From assembly GCA_012064385.1 (NCBI GenBank), contig QRDG01001908.1, forward strand, positions 599,570 through 663,569: 64,000 bases of DNA, in the 5' to 3' direction. Shown here one piece after another: positions 23,895 through 35,534 of this stretch. Within the stretch, counting starts at the first letter, position 1. Each line of letters begins with the position of its first letter. A program made the position numbers and the translations under genes. The notes below the pieces were generated by a model. That model made no database searches. It was not told the origin of the DNA and saw only the letters and a list, made by a program, of their open reading frames with translations. The DNA is from Puccinellia tenuiflora. Taxonomy: Eukaryota; Streptophyta; Magnoliopsida; Poales; Poaceae.

Positions 23895-25127
23895 TCAGGG
23901 GTAGAACTTGCGCAGGTGCTGGATGTTCCAGGGGTTGGCGACAGGGATGCCATCCTCCGTCTCTAGCCGCGCGGAGCCAGGCCTGGCGATGTGGACGACC
24001 CTATAGGGTCCTTCCCACATTGGCGAGAGCTTGTGGAGGCCTGCCCTAGAGAGGATTCTCCTCAGGACGAGGTCTCCTGCTTCGAGAGTGCGCGGGCGGA
24101 TGTGGCGGCTGTGGTAGCGACGGAGGTCTTGCTGGTACCTTGCCGCTCTCAGGACCGCATTGCGGTGGAGCCCTTCGAGCAGCAGGAGGTCGTGGCTGCG
24201 CAGTTCGTCCTGCTCAGCCTCCTTGAAGGCCAAGACTCGTGGAGATCCGTGGGTGATCTCGCTGGGGAGGATGGCTTCAGCGCCATAGACGAGGGAGAAC
24301 GATGTCTCACCAGTTGGCTTTGTTGGCGTGGTGCGGATGGACCAGAGCACCGAGGGGAGCTCATTGATCCAATGCTTGCCGCTGGCCTTGAGGCGGTTGA
24401 AGCTTCTCGTCTTGAGGCCCTTGAGCACCTCGGCGTTGGCTCGCTCGGCCTGCCCGTTGCTTCGTGGGTGCGCCATCGAGGCGTAGCAGATTTGGGCGCC
24501 GAGGCTGCTGCAGTAGGACTTGAAGGCGCCGCTGATGAATTGTGAGCCGTTGTCGGTGATGATGCGGTTGGGCACGCCAAAGCGGCAGACTAGGCTCCTG
24601 ATGAATTTCACCGCCGACTTCGCCGGTATGGTGCGCACGGGTTCCACCTCAGGCCACTTGGTGAATTTCTCGATGGCGACGTAGAGGTAGAGGTAGCCCC
24701 CGAGCGCTCGTGGGAAGGGTCCCAGGAGGTCCAGCCCCCAGACCGTGAACGGCTAGGAGAGCGGGATGGTTTGGAGTCCTTGCGCGGGCTGGTGGATTTG
24801 CTTGGCGTGGAATTGGCAGGCGTCGCAGGACTGGACGATTGCGGCTGCATCTTCAAGCACTGAAGGCCAGTAGAAGCCACTCCAGAAGACCTTGCCCGCA
24901 AGGGTGCGCGAGGACGAATGGTGGCCGCACTCTCCGCTGTGGATGTCATTGATGAGCTGGCGGCCTTCCTCGGCAGGGACGCACCGCAAGGCAACCCCAT
25001 TGGGGCGCTTACGGTACAGGTCTCCGTCGTGGAGTCAGTAAGACTTGGCCTGGCGAGCAACTCTTTCGGCTTCAGCATCTTCTTCGGGGAGGACTCGATT
25101 TTGCAGGTAGTTCTTGATCTCGTCGAT
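23895..25127 (-). pseudogene. pol: E3 integrase
   Basis: It continues the RT frame without a shift, but with in-frame stops at 25128-25130, about 25033 and 24753-24755. The zinc-binding N-terminus has HSGECGHHSS and CDACQ. The core has GLD, then IITDNGSQF and SNGQAERAN, giving the D,D,E triad. The C-terminus has RRYHSRHIRPR and GDLVLR, then PYRVV, and ends LRKFYP at a TGA. The stops fit single transitions in Trp or Cys codons. It would insert cDNA into the genome. Confidence 0.9.
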
Positions 25128-26981
25128 CTAACCAGTGTCTTGGCGTACCAAGGTCATCAGCAAGCGATCGCCTGAGGGCAGCCCGCAGTTTGGTTCTCCA
25201 CTTGATGGGGCTGGTGGGATCTCCTCATTGATGCTCATGTTGACAGCTGGTTGCTTGACGGAGGACTTGGCGAGTCTTTCCTCGAACACTCCAGGCTTCT
25301 GGGCTTCTCTTCTTGCTGCGCGCCTGGCGAGTTCATCTGCTTCTTGGTTTTCTCCTCGTGGGATATGCTTGAGCTCCATGCCCCTGAAGTGCTTCTTGAG
25401 TTTGCGCACCTCTTCAAGGTAGGCCACCATGTAGGTGTCCTTAGGCGTGTAGCTTTTGTTGGAGAAGTTGACGAGGAGCTGAGAGTCGCCCTTGATGAGG
25501 ATGCGCTTGATGCCGAGGGCAATGGCAGCTCTAAGCCCGGCGAGGAGGCCTTCATATTCAGCAATGTTGTTGGAGACATTATCGTTGTCCTTGAAGCACA
25601 GCTGGACAGCGTAGTAGAGCTTGTCGCCTGTCGGTGAGGTGAGGACGGCACCAGCCCCTGCACTCCGGGCCACGAAGGCGCCGTCGAAGTGCATGGTCCA
25701 GTGGCCTGGTTCCGTCCCTCCTGAGGCTGCGGGTTCCTCCTCTTGAGGCTCTTCTTCACGCGTGTCGATCCATTCGGCCATGAAATTAGCCAGCGCCCTG
25801 CCCTTGATGACCCTGGTGGTGTCAAACTCCAGCTCGAAAGGTTGTAGCTCGATGCCCCAGCCTGCGACGCGATCTGTCGCATTTGGGTTGCGTAGGACTT
25901 GCTCCAGGGGGTATGAGGTGACCACCTTGATGGGGTGACCCTGGAAGTAGTGGCGCAGCTTCCTGGAGGCGCTGAGGAGCGAGAAGAGGAGCTTTTGCTG
26001 CATGGGGTAGCGCTCGCGAGCGTCCCGCAGCACTATGCTGACGAAGTAGACAGGATGCTCGACGAGGGCAGTTGTTGGCGTGGCAGCGGTCGGCTCCTCT
26101 CGAGGCTCGGTGGAGTCCTCGGCGAGGGTTTCTTGAGGCCCCACTTGTAGAGGCTCGGCATGAGGCTGGAGGCTTGACGAGGGTGCTTCCTTGTCGGGGG
26201 GCTCTGGGCTTGGCGAGGCAGGGCTCTGCTTGGCGAGGACTGGCTCTTCCCTTTCAGTCACCAAGACCACGCTTGCCGTCTGAGGAGTGGCTGCAAGATA
26301 CAGCTTCAGAGGCTCGCGAGGGCGTGGGGCAACCATGATGGGTGGGCTCGCCAGGTATTTCTTCAGGTCCTCAAAGGCCTTTGCTGCTTCAGGGGTCCAC
26401 TTGAAAGGACCGGATCTCTTCATGATCTTGAAAAACGGCAGCGCCCTCTCGCCGAACTTGGAGATGAAACGGCCAAGGCTGGCCATACATCCCGCTAGGC
26501 GTTGCATGTCCTTGAGGTGACGAGGAGGCTGCATTTCTTCTATGGCCTTGATCTTGTCAGGGTTTGCTTCAATGCCACGATGAGACACCAGGAACCCGAG
26601 TAGCTTGCCTGAAGCGACCCCGAAGACGCACTTGGCGGGGTTCAGCTTGATGTTCACCTTGTGCAGGTTGGCAAAGGTCTCCTCGAGGTCCTGGATAAGC
26701 GTGTTTTCTTCGCGAGTCTTGACCACGATGTCGTCGATGTAGGCTTCTGCATTCTTCCCCATTTGAGCCCCCAAGGCGATCCTCATGAGGCGCTGGAAAG
26801 TGGCGCCGGCGTTCTTCAGGCCGAAGGGCATGCAGACGTAGCAAAACACACCACAAGGGGTGAGAAATGCTGTCTTCTCCTCGTCCTCCTTCGCCATCTT
26901 GATCTGGTGGTAACCAGAGAAGGCATCCAGAAAACAGAGGAGCGCACAGCCGGCGGTGGAGTCCACAATCTGGTCGATCCT
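25128..26981 (-). pseudogene. pol: E3 reverse transcriptase, RNase H and second (archaeal-type) RNase H
   Basis: One open frame of over 600 codons. It starts abruptly in the RT palm at RIDQIVDST, then FLDAFSGYHQI (first catalytic aspartate), MPFGLKNAGATFQR and AYIDDIVVK (catalytic pair). RNase H follows with a Pro/Glu-rich insert, then a second RNase H domain with WTMHFDGAF, NNIAEYEGLLAGL and ENQEADELARRA, the dual-RNase-H mark of Tat elements. The RT fingers and the linker to protease, about 1 kb, are missing at the E5 junction. Confidence 0.9.
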
Positions 26982-27389
26982 TGTAGCGCCCCGACCCCAA
27001 AACTATACAGTGAAGCTTTGTGCAACACACATAGCTATCCCATATAGTAGAGAGATCAAGACTTGTGGAACAACTGGCACATTGCATGACTCTACGACAC
27101 AAAAACATATAGCAACTCATATAATGAGAAAATACAAATATTTCACAACAAAAGGTCACAGACCACCAATTCAACAAGCGGAAGCGAAGTAGCATTGTCT
27201 AATACAACAAGATCCAAATATAGGGCCTAAGAGGCCTACACATAAATAAACCCAGCCAGCTTGCTCCACGGTCCCAAGCTGCCACCTGGGAACCCCAGAC
27301 CACTAGTCGATGTCCACGAAGAACCCACCTAGCTGCTCGGTGTCGTCCTCCTCTGGAATACAAAATCATAGAGGCAGCAAAGAGAGACT

Positions 27390-27404
27390 GAGTACGATGT
27401 ACTC
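27390..27404 (-). promoter_or_regulatory. Conserved GAGTAC-N3-GTACTC hairpin in E5
   Basis: GAGTACATCGTACTC on the minus strand, preceded by CTTGC. The same hairpin is at 61603-61617 in E7, and a longer-loop form lies in both E6 LTRs. It sits in the last 450 bases of the LTR. Confidence 0.5.
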
Positions 27405-29097
27405 GCAAGTTTAGTAGGGCGATATAGGCCCAATGACTGACGGAGGCTCTAAAGCTTTATATGTATTTCTTTTGCATAGAGCTAATTTTCATAAACCGAA
27501 ACATAAATGACACATGGCATTCGTCTACTCAGAATAGTTTTATAAAGGGGTAAGAGAGTAACATTTGTCATCATTGGTTCTCATCGAACCCTTCTGTAAG
27601 CAACCACACTCATCTCCACCAAGGCACCCCCTCGAATCACCCTCCAGGAAATGAACCTTTGTCACACGTTGATTATGCAACCTTTAGCTGCCATATCAAT
27701 TATGTTAATATTCTCTATGATCTTATCGTCTGTTCCCAAGTTGTCCATAACCGTGGACACGGCTTTTCGAAAAGATTTAACCCTGCAGGGGTGTACTAAT
27801 TTACCCATTGGTACCGTCCGGCTCACCTAATTGGCCCTCTTTCGGGGAAGGCCGGCGAGCGGGCGCGGTTAGACCTTTACAACGCATGAGGCTTACTCAA
27901 GGACCATCAGTGTGCGGAAGGACAGGTTCAGCGCTCCCAGCGCCCTGCCCCGCGGACACATCCTAACACCACCATCCTCGTTTCTTTTTCCACCCACACC
28001 ACACACGCGCAAATGGAAATAGCAAACTAGAGGACCCTTGACAAGCCCCTCACAAATTATTCGGTCAGTAGGGCGCCCATACACCCACCAATGGCAGCAC
28101 GCTCGTATTGGTTCAAGAGGTAAAGAACTCGCACCTAGGGGCTAGAGTGAGCAAAACACCATCCCCGATGGCAACTCACCCACGCCGTCTTAGCATTTTA
28201 ATTAAGCATCACAATTATCCACCATGCCCGAATCATTCCATCAACATCGATAATTATGGAATTCAATAACGGACATAATTAGTATTTCAACTAAGCATTT
28301 CTAAGCATGGCTAAGCATATAACCAACAATTATATTTTGTATCCGGCCAACACATCAACACTAGGGTTCATAGGTAGGGATACATGTGATTGGCTCGGGG
28401 AAAACATGCAATCATAGGATTCTCTATATTTTGATCAAAAGAGACATTTGAATCGCATGCAATAATATGGTGGATAAAATAAGTTGATAAAATCATAGGA
28501 TGCTAGAATGCCAAGAAGGTTAGGTTATCTCTTGCCTTGCTGCCGGGGCGTGTAGTACGTCTCGTCGGGGTAGGTAGAGAGACCCTCGACTCCGGAATCT
28601 ATCGATACCCAAAATAACACAAAGAACAAATAAATCACAAGAACACAAGGTGCAATGCTCAATCACATGATGACATGTCGAGTTGATGCAAAGATAACAT
28701 CATTTAATCTATCTAACAAATTAAATGGAGTTCTAGATAATTAGTGCAATTATTTGGACACAACTCCATATATATCTTAGTGACCACAATATTTATAATT
28801 TACCAAAATTATTAGAGAAGTGGATCAAAATGCATGAACATGACATCAAATGGGTAGGATTTGTTATTCCGATCATTTTGGTACCTTATTTGTAATTTTC
28901 GGAGCACCGATGATTAAATAGCAAATTAAAATAATTAAAGGAATTTAATTATTTTAAACACATTATGAATAACATCAATAATTATTTATGATCATGATAT
29001 GATATTAGCATGGTTTGATTGCATTTGAGAAGATGGTCAAATTGATATAACATTCACAAGATTTGACTTAACATTTGTTAAGTTATGAAAAACTCCA

Positions 29098-29178
29098 CTT
29101 AACACAGAGATAGCCGGAACTTCCGGTGATAGGGCCGGTAGTACCGGTTTAGCGGTACTTCCGGTTCTACTTCCGGTT
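29098..29178 (+). repeat. Tandem ACTTCCGGT/GGTACTACCGG array in E5, left part
   Basis: One unit of about 66 bases with ACTTCCGG motifs. E6 inserted just after it, and further units follow at 41155-41335, with a fourth degenerate one at 41878-41920. Confidence 0.6.
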
Positions 29179-29533
29179 TGTGGCACCCCCCTCTGACACA
29201 TGTTGCCAGAGAGGCGGTCGCCCCGTGCGCCAGCCCAGGATATCTGGACGCATGTTACGACAATGCAACATAGCAGAAATATCATTACATGTTCAGGCCT
29301 AGAGGGCTACAAATGGTTTACATGGCCACCAAGGCATGAAAATTATCATGGCCAAGGATGGCCCGGGACAGAGTTTAACTGGCAGCGGAAGACACAGGTA
29401 TGGCAACGGCTTGGTGCGGCTCCATTCCACATGCATCTGGCTGGGCTACTGATCCTAGAACGCTCTTGCTCCATCTCTTTGCTATGGTAGAAGATGAATC
29501 CTCTCAACGTCTGGCCACATGAAAAGCCAGTTT

Positions 29534-29551
29534 GAGTATAATGACGTACTC
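29534..29551 (-). promoter_or_regulatory. GAGTAC/GTATACTC-type hairpin in E6 3' LTR
   Basis: GAGTACGTCATTATACTC on the minus strand after CTTGC, a long-loop variant of the E5/E7 hairpin. Second copy at 36960-36977. Confidence 0.45.
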
Positions 29552-30736
29552 GCAAGAAAACAACCACAAGACATGAACAGTCAAAAAGTCAGGCAACAAG
29601 CAACTAGCGACAGAAAATAATCTAAACATGGCAGGTGTCTACTTACGGCAGTCCAAGTGGGTAGCAACATGGCAGCACAACAAATCATGGCATAAGCAAA
29701 TAATAGGGGTACCACCAGTACAGAGTCCAAGCCAGGTGGGGTTGGATCGTATACCGGCGATCACACAAAGAGCTTACCTGTGACGAATCACGGATGTACC
29801 CGTGGGTACCAAATATTAAACATCACCTGTCATCACAACTAGGCCCAACGGCCTTATCACATCTGCCAAACTGCTAGGCCCACTGGCCTCAACTTTCCAT
29901 TCTGGGCATGCACGGTTGATGTTGGCTCAGGCCTAACTCTAGGCTCCCAACGATCACACCGACACCCCAACACGGGTAACCATCCACGATTCAAGTAACA
30001 TTCCCTGCATCAGCCTATTGAAATCAGGTTGTTCATCTTTATGTCAAACCGAACTTAAGTTTAACCTCCGGACTCGACAAAGGACAATAGTGTGACCGAC
30101 ACTGAACTGTTCCATAACCTAGGAACAAGGCTAGCTGCTAGTTGGCACACTCTCGAGAGGTTGCAGTTACCACCCACCTAAATGCACCTTGCTTCGCGAC
30201 GGCAAGATACACTTACATAACCGTTCACGCTACCAAGACACTCCTTGTATAGCTACCGACTTACCACTCGGGCTAAGTCTTATGACGAAGTGAATCCGGC
30301 ACGTCCCCAACTCATGAGCAATGCCTAGCTCCGGAACCTTCACAAGACTAGCCCCGACCACAACTATGCAGTATCCGACTAGACTTGCCAAGTGGGTAGC
30401 ATCAAAGGAGGCGTGATAGGTTACATAGGCTATGGCTCTCCCATTTGGGCGACAGTGGTAGTGCATTCAATATTCAGATTGGTGGCACTATGGACTGACC
30501 CTATCGAAGTTTGGAGGGTTGGTTAAATTAATCTAGTTCCTTTCAACAACAATTCCAAAAACAGAGGATTAGTCCAACACAATAAAGGATTAGTCCAACA
30601 CAACAATTATAAAATCATATCAACATGAAACAGATTAGTCCAGTGCAAAACAATAATACCATATCAACATGAAACAGAAACAAACTGCACACAATAGTTC
30701 AAGCATTATGGAGTTAGTTCAATCAACGGTTAGTAC

Positions 30737-31018
30737 CAACCGGGCGATGGCGGAGATACCTCCGACCAGTGACAGCCACAGGTTGAGTAAAAGAAAATAA
30801 AATAGTACAGTCAACCGGGCGATGGCGGAGATAACTCCGACCAGTGACAGCCACAGGTTGAGTAAAAAGAAAATAAAATAGCACAATCAACTGGGCGAGG
30901 GCGGAGATAACTCCGACCAGTAACAGCCACGGGTTGAGTAAAAGAAAGTAAAACAGCACAGTTGGTTAGCGTCAACCGGGCGATGGCGGAGATGCCTCCG
31001 GCCAGTAGCAGCCACAGA
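30737..31018 (-). repeat. 75-85 bp tandem repeat in E6 3' LTR
   Basis: Units start at 30737, 30812, 30888 and 30973, each with CAACCGGGCGATGGCGGAGAT and CCAGTGACAGCCAC-like blocks; the fourth is partial. Same array in the other LTR. Confidence 0.85.
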
Positions 31019-31263
31019 TGGACTACAAAAGTTAGTGGAGGCGTCCACGCGATCCCGTTCCACCATTCCATTGACTACGGCGGTTCCCCCAGTCCATCGT
31101 CGCCGGAATGGGGAGTGGTGCGTGGTACCGTCCAACGCACGCCACAACTCTACAGAAAAGTAGCCGCTTCAATCCACTTGGGCAGGACCCAACGTGTATT
31201 TAGACGGGGTACCGGAACTCAACCCACGGGACATGGGTTTATCGTATTACAGGTATGAAACAA

Positions 31264-31340
31264 AGTCACGATATCTCGTGACGCACAGTTGACAGAATGT
31301 AAACAAAGCCACGATATCTCGTGACGCACAGTTGACAGAT
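31264..31340. repeat. Duplicated CACGATATCTCGTG block in E6 3' LTR
   Basis: Two copies of CACGATATCTCGTGACGCAC about 43 bases apart. CACGA/TCGTG arms make each an inverted repeat. Second pair at 38692-38765 in the other LTR. Confidence 0.7.
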
Positions 31341-32430
31341 GATAATAACCAATAAAATGCACCGATAAGACAGGGTAATATGCAAGCAACCAAACACCGA
31401 TTGAGTGTTCATAGCAAGTGGTTAGCTTGCCTTCGACGATCGACACCATTTGGCTTGGAGGTCACGGACACGTCGCGGGTTAGGGTCTCGATTCGCCGAT
31501 ACCGCCGAGTTCACCTATGTGTGTGTATAAGGGTGCTGAGCATACAAGTAAATCACAAAAATGCAAAACTTACACCACTGGATAGAGCTTTCCAAACTAA
31601 GAATTTACAAATTTGAATCACCTCAATCAGAGCTACGGGTCAAAAGATATGGATAGGCGATGGCTAACTATCTGCTGCTCGCGCAGCGCGTAGCTGTTCG
31701 CTGCCGAAGCCAGCCAGACGCGCACTTTCGTGGGAATACGTTTTCACCTGGAGAACACGTACTCTGCAAACTGCGCTTTTAGCTAGCCCAAAATCGAATC
31801 GGATCGATCGATCCGTCGCCCCTCTTCTATGTCGCGGCTTGCGAGGCCGATGCCGACCGGTGGCGGGATGGTGGCGGTAGTGGGGAGGGCCGGGCGGACA
31901 CCGACGGCGGGGAAAGGGGCGGCGGCGGTGGGCGTGGACGGGGCGCATCGGGCACCAGCTTGGCCGTGGCGGCCGCGCGGGGTCGAGCACGGGCGAGGCC
32001 GGCCTCGTCGCCGACCGCCACGAGGGATGGGCTGCCGGCCGAAGGTGGAGACGGGCACGCCGCGTCCCAACCCGCCCGGGGAAGGCCGCGGACGGAGAAG
32101 GGAGGCCACGGTCGCGTCGCCCGTGAGCTCCAGCTCCATGGCCAGCATGGCCGGGTCCAGCGTGGTGGCTACCGGCGCTGGCCGTTCGGCGCATGGCCGT
32201 CCGGGCGACGGCGGGAATGGCTCGCGATGGGAGATGGGGATGGCGACGGCACCGGCAGTGGGGTGGATGGGGTGGCTTCGGGAGGCATGGGGCACGCGGT
32301 GGGCTCGAGACGAGCACGTCGGGCACGCCGAGACTCTGGATCCTAGGAGTGGAGAGGGAGTGAGGAGTGCTGGGCAGGGGTGGCAGGAGAGTGAGATGGA
32401 GAGGTCGCGCGGGTGGAGCTCGAGCTGCTC

Positions 32431-32440
32431 CATATATAGA
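32431..32440 (-). promoter_or_regulatory. TATA box of the E6 3' LTR
   Basis: TCTATATATG on the minus strand, followed by a GC-rich leader. The same box is at 39919-39928 in the 5' LTR. Confidence 0.6.
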
Positions 32441-33646
32441 CAGGGACGAGTGGCATCGGACTTCCACGTGCTAAAAAAAAGAAAGGAGGGGTTAAGAACG
32501 GGGAGCTGGATAGGGAGGCCGAGCTGGATGCACAGCACTCCACAGTGACCTTACTGTGCGGGATTTGGCAGAGTTTAGGGCTGAGCAGGTTTAGGTGACG
32601 CCAAAGCGGACGTTCGGGACGTCCAGAGCGCGACGCGAGCGACATCGTCGCGTTCCCGTTGACTCGGGGCATGAAATGGAAAACGGGTCGCACCACTGGG
32701 TTCGTAACAACGATACCAACACAACAAAACTAGAATCACTCAAAGGCGACAAACTTTTATGTATAAGATTTTCAGAAAACCGGGGTTGCGCCAGGTGTTC
32801 GATGAAATGACAGAGGTCTTCCCCATCTCAGAAAAATCCCCAAAATTCACAGTAGGCTAGGATAGGTGTATGTGGTATGTTGGTGAAGTTTGAGCCCAAT
32901 TGGGTACCTGGAGGTTGGTCAAAGAATTTGGTGTCCAAAAATGCCCTAATGGCATGGGTATGCTAAGTGCACTCATTCAATTAATCTTGACATGATCTTC
33001 TAGATATGTTGTTGTATATGGGATTTTTTCTATTTGGAAAAGTTTCAATGCCATATGATATTTTTATCTAGGGGTTGCTTTGGAAATTGCAATAGGCATG
33101 GAAAGGGCATTACAAAGGAAGTACCTCTAATATTGCTCAAATGAGGTTGGGCCAATGGAGTGAAATGTTCAGGAGGTTAAATCATGCACCTCACCAAAAT
33201 TGCAGAATTTTTGGATGAGTGGAAGGTGTCCAGATAATTTTTGGATTTGAAAATGGCATAATAGGAAATATGAATAAACTTGGAATTATTGCATGGGACT
33301 ATGAAATATTTTTTTCATGGGAGTGATATATATGTATGGGGAAACCATGTGGTAGCTTGGTAGAACTTATCTCAAGATACAATTGTGGTGGTGGCTTTTG
33401 GTAGGATAGATGGGAGGGGTTTTGGAATCGTCAAATGGAACCAAAGTTCGACAGACAAAACAATGGCCTGGAAAATATGGTGGAGGTTGACAAAGTTCGA
33501 GGATCATTGGGAAAATTTCCAAGAGAGCGAAACCCAAGTCAAATCAAAGACCATCTGGTTCAAAGAAAACATTTTGAGAATAGAAAAAGTTTTTCAGGTG
33601 TGAGAAAACACTACTAAAATTAGGGACGAATTTTTAGGATGTTACA

Positions 33647-33660
33647 AACCTTCCCCCCTT
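33647..33660 (-). other. E6 polypurine tract
   Basis: AAGGGGGGAAGGTT on the minus strand, directly before the LTR start. Confidence 0.8.
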
Positions 33661-34599
33661 AAAAAGAATCTCGTCCCGAGATTCGGAGACTAATAGAGAT
33701 TTCCGGGGTTATACAAGATATTTCTTGTATGGTTTGATATATCCCTATATTTAAAATATTTTAAAACTTTTTCCATGCAATACTAGAGTTTAACACACAA
33801 AAGAATCAACACTCAGCAGGATATTTTACTAGAACAAATATTACCAAAGCATGATATTTTTATCACACAATGCATTCTAAGGATGGCATGGCAGGGGCTC
33901 ACGAAATCAATCAATATAGGATTTGCTACTATGGTTAAAAAAATTACCTAAGGTTTTAGTTCATCCAAACACAAGCATGGCAAGATCAAACAAGACCTAC
34001 ACACAAATCGTCACTCAATAACCTGGATTTAGCTTGGACAAATAATTACCCAATTTTGTAAAATAAGAGGTTAGGGATATGCTAAACATGTCCCTGGTCT
34101 ATTTTTTTTTTGAAAAGCTGTATATACCTTTTCAAGTATACACAGGTTTGGAAAAAAAACAACATGGTTCTTTTTATAAAAGAAAACATCTGTGTCGCCA
34201 ATAATTGGCTTATAGACACTGTGGGGTAGGGCCATCCCCAAAATTATTTTGGCAAAATTTTCCCTACGAAGCACTGGAGAGACGAGGGACTGAGCTCCTG
34301 AGGAAAGGATAGAAGCACACCGAGGGTTATTTCTTGCTTGCTGACATGTGGGACCGGGTCCACCTGCTAGTCTCCTTCTTCCTTTCTACCTTCTTCTTCG
34401 CAGCATCCACCTCCGTACCCGGCTGACTCCGAGTGCGCGAAGCACTCCCTTGCGGCACTGCTGCGCGTGCGGTCCATCTGCACAACGGCCATCACGGCTT
34501 TGGGCGCCTCGATGATTTCGCGCCGATTTGGCCGAGCATGGCGCGCGATTCTTCCCTTTTCCCGCGCGAGGCTGAGCAGTGCGCGGCTTCTGAGCTCGG
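33661..34599. other. E6 internal domain, non-coding left part
   Basis: Bases 33661-33690 hold a perfect inverted repeat AATCTCGTCCCGAGATT. The stretch to about 34260 is AT-rich without frames. From 34340 to 34599 it turns GC-rich and includes TGACATGTGGGACC, a motif style common in cereal promoters, upstream of the antisense gene. Confidence 0.5.
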
Positions 34600-34607
34600 C
34601 TATAAAC
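34600..34607 (+). promoter_or_regulatory. TATA box of the E6 antisense gene
   Basis: CTATAAAC at 34600, 45 bases before the ATG of the plus-strand frame, in GC-rich DNA. Spacing fits a short leader. Confidence 0.55.
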
Positions 34608-34644
34608 GGGGGTCTCTGAAATTCCTTCCTGTTCTACTACCACC

Positions 34645-35040
34645 ATGGGTTTCCTTTCAGCAATCTTCGACGAATTTTACGCGCATCAAGAGGGAGCGGG
34701 ATTCTTCAAGCAGCTGTTCGTTGTCGTGATATTTTGGATCACGGCTTCGGTAGTGGTAGCACTGTTGTATGCGGTGGTGGTTTTCCTTCTGGTGGCTCTG
34801 TACGACTGGTGGTGCGGCACTGGCGGTGATGCTGCTGCGGTGCCGACAATGGGCGAGCTGGAGGGGCTGGCTGTGGGCGAGAAGGTGGTGCTGCCGCTGG
34901 TGGCTGATGCAGTGGTTCCTCCGGCGGGAGGGCAGCTGGCGGCTGATGCCATCCGTCATCGTCGTCGCGCGGCTTGCGGCCCGGCTTCAGGTGAGCCCGG
35001 CTCATCTTCAGGTGACACCACCGAGCGCGAGAGGGAGTAG
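34645..35040 (+). CDS. E6 antisense gene: small predicted membrane protein (131 aa)
   Basis: The ATG at 34645 lies in an ideal context (CACCATGGG), 45 bases after a TATA box, and the frame runs to a TAG at 35038-35040. Residues about 23-58 are strongly hydrophobic (FVVVIFWITASVVVALLYAV, then VFLLVALYDWW), enough for one long or two short membrane helices. The N-terminus is MGFLSAIFDEFY, the middle is Ala/Gly/Val-rich, and the C-terminus is Arg/Ser/Glu-rich and probably disordered. It is on the strand opposite to E6 transcription. No family is recognised. It may be a captured gene or an element gene; coding status is inferred from signals, not homology. Confidence 0.5.
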   Translation: MGFLSAIFDEFYAHQEGAGFFKQLFVVVIFWITASVVVALLYAVVVFLLVALYDWWCGTGGDAAAVPTMGELEGLAVGEKVVLPLVADAVVPPAGGQLAADAIRHRRRAACGPASGEPGSSSGDTTERERE

Positions 35041-35534
35041 GATTTCTCTAGGGTGCTCTTCTGTATCTGCACTGAGCTGGTGGTAGTGTTCTATGTTGGA
35101 GTAGACCTTGTATCCTCTGTTTTCGAAATTTCCCTTATGCACTAAACTCAGTTGATGTATCAAACTTGTCTCCACCGTTGATTTAGATCCAGATTTGCAT
35201 TCCTGAGATTTTTCCTTAGCTGTCACAGATCTGTTCTTGCAGCAGAGGGAATTGCAGAGGCACTCTCACACAGATAGTAGAAATTGCTACTCGGGGGAAA
35301 ATATCGTTTTAGAAAATAAGACTGCATTTTATAGCCTAAAAACAATCGCATCAGTATGGCATAATCATTTCAACCATACTGGTTAACAAGCACGCCACGG
35401 CTACTAAACACTCAACACAACCCTTTTTTTATATATAACTAAAGGAAACAACACGAACACACGTACAAGCAAACCTAGGAATTACAAACAACCCACAACT
35501 TATAAGCGCCACTCAGGCTAACCTAAACCTGGTC
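35041..35534. other. E6 spacer between the two opposed frames
   Basis: Non-coding, increasingly AT-rich (35300-35480). It would be the 3' region of both the antisense gene and the gag-like frame, which converge here. Confidence 0.5.

Larger units (their letters stand above)
29179..33646 (-). repeat. E6 3' LTR (4468 bp)
   Basis: Minus strand TGTAACATCC at 33646 to ...GGGGGTGCCACA at 29179. From the LTR start it has a T-rich third, a TATA box (32431-32440), a GC-rich leader (about 31750-32430), a duplicated CACGATATCTCGTG block, a 75-bp tandem repeat and the GAGTAC hairpin. It lacks about 62 bp present in the other LTR near 39355-39420. Confidence 0.9.

Noticed and set aside
31664..32548. Frames of 240-270 codons on both strands in the GC-rich part of the E6 LTR (also 39090-40036)
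   Set aside because: They occur in several frames at once, are Arg/Pro/Ala-rich, and differ by frame between the two LTR copies because of the 62-bp indel. Composition effect.
33607..33631. CACTACTAAAATTAGGGACG near the E6 LTR end, resembling a CACTA transposon terminus
   Set aside because: It is part of both E6 LTRs, has no partner inverted repeat or 3-bp target duplication, and sits inside the LTR start.
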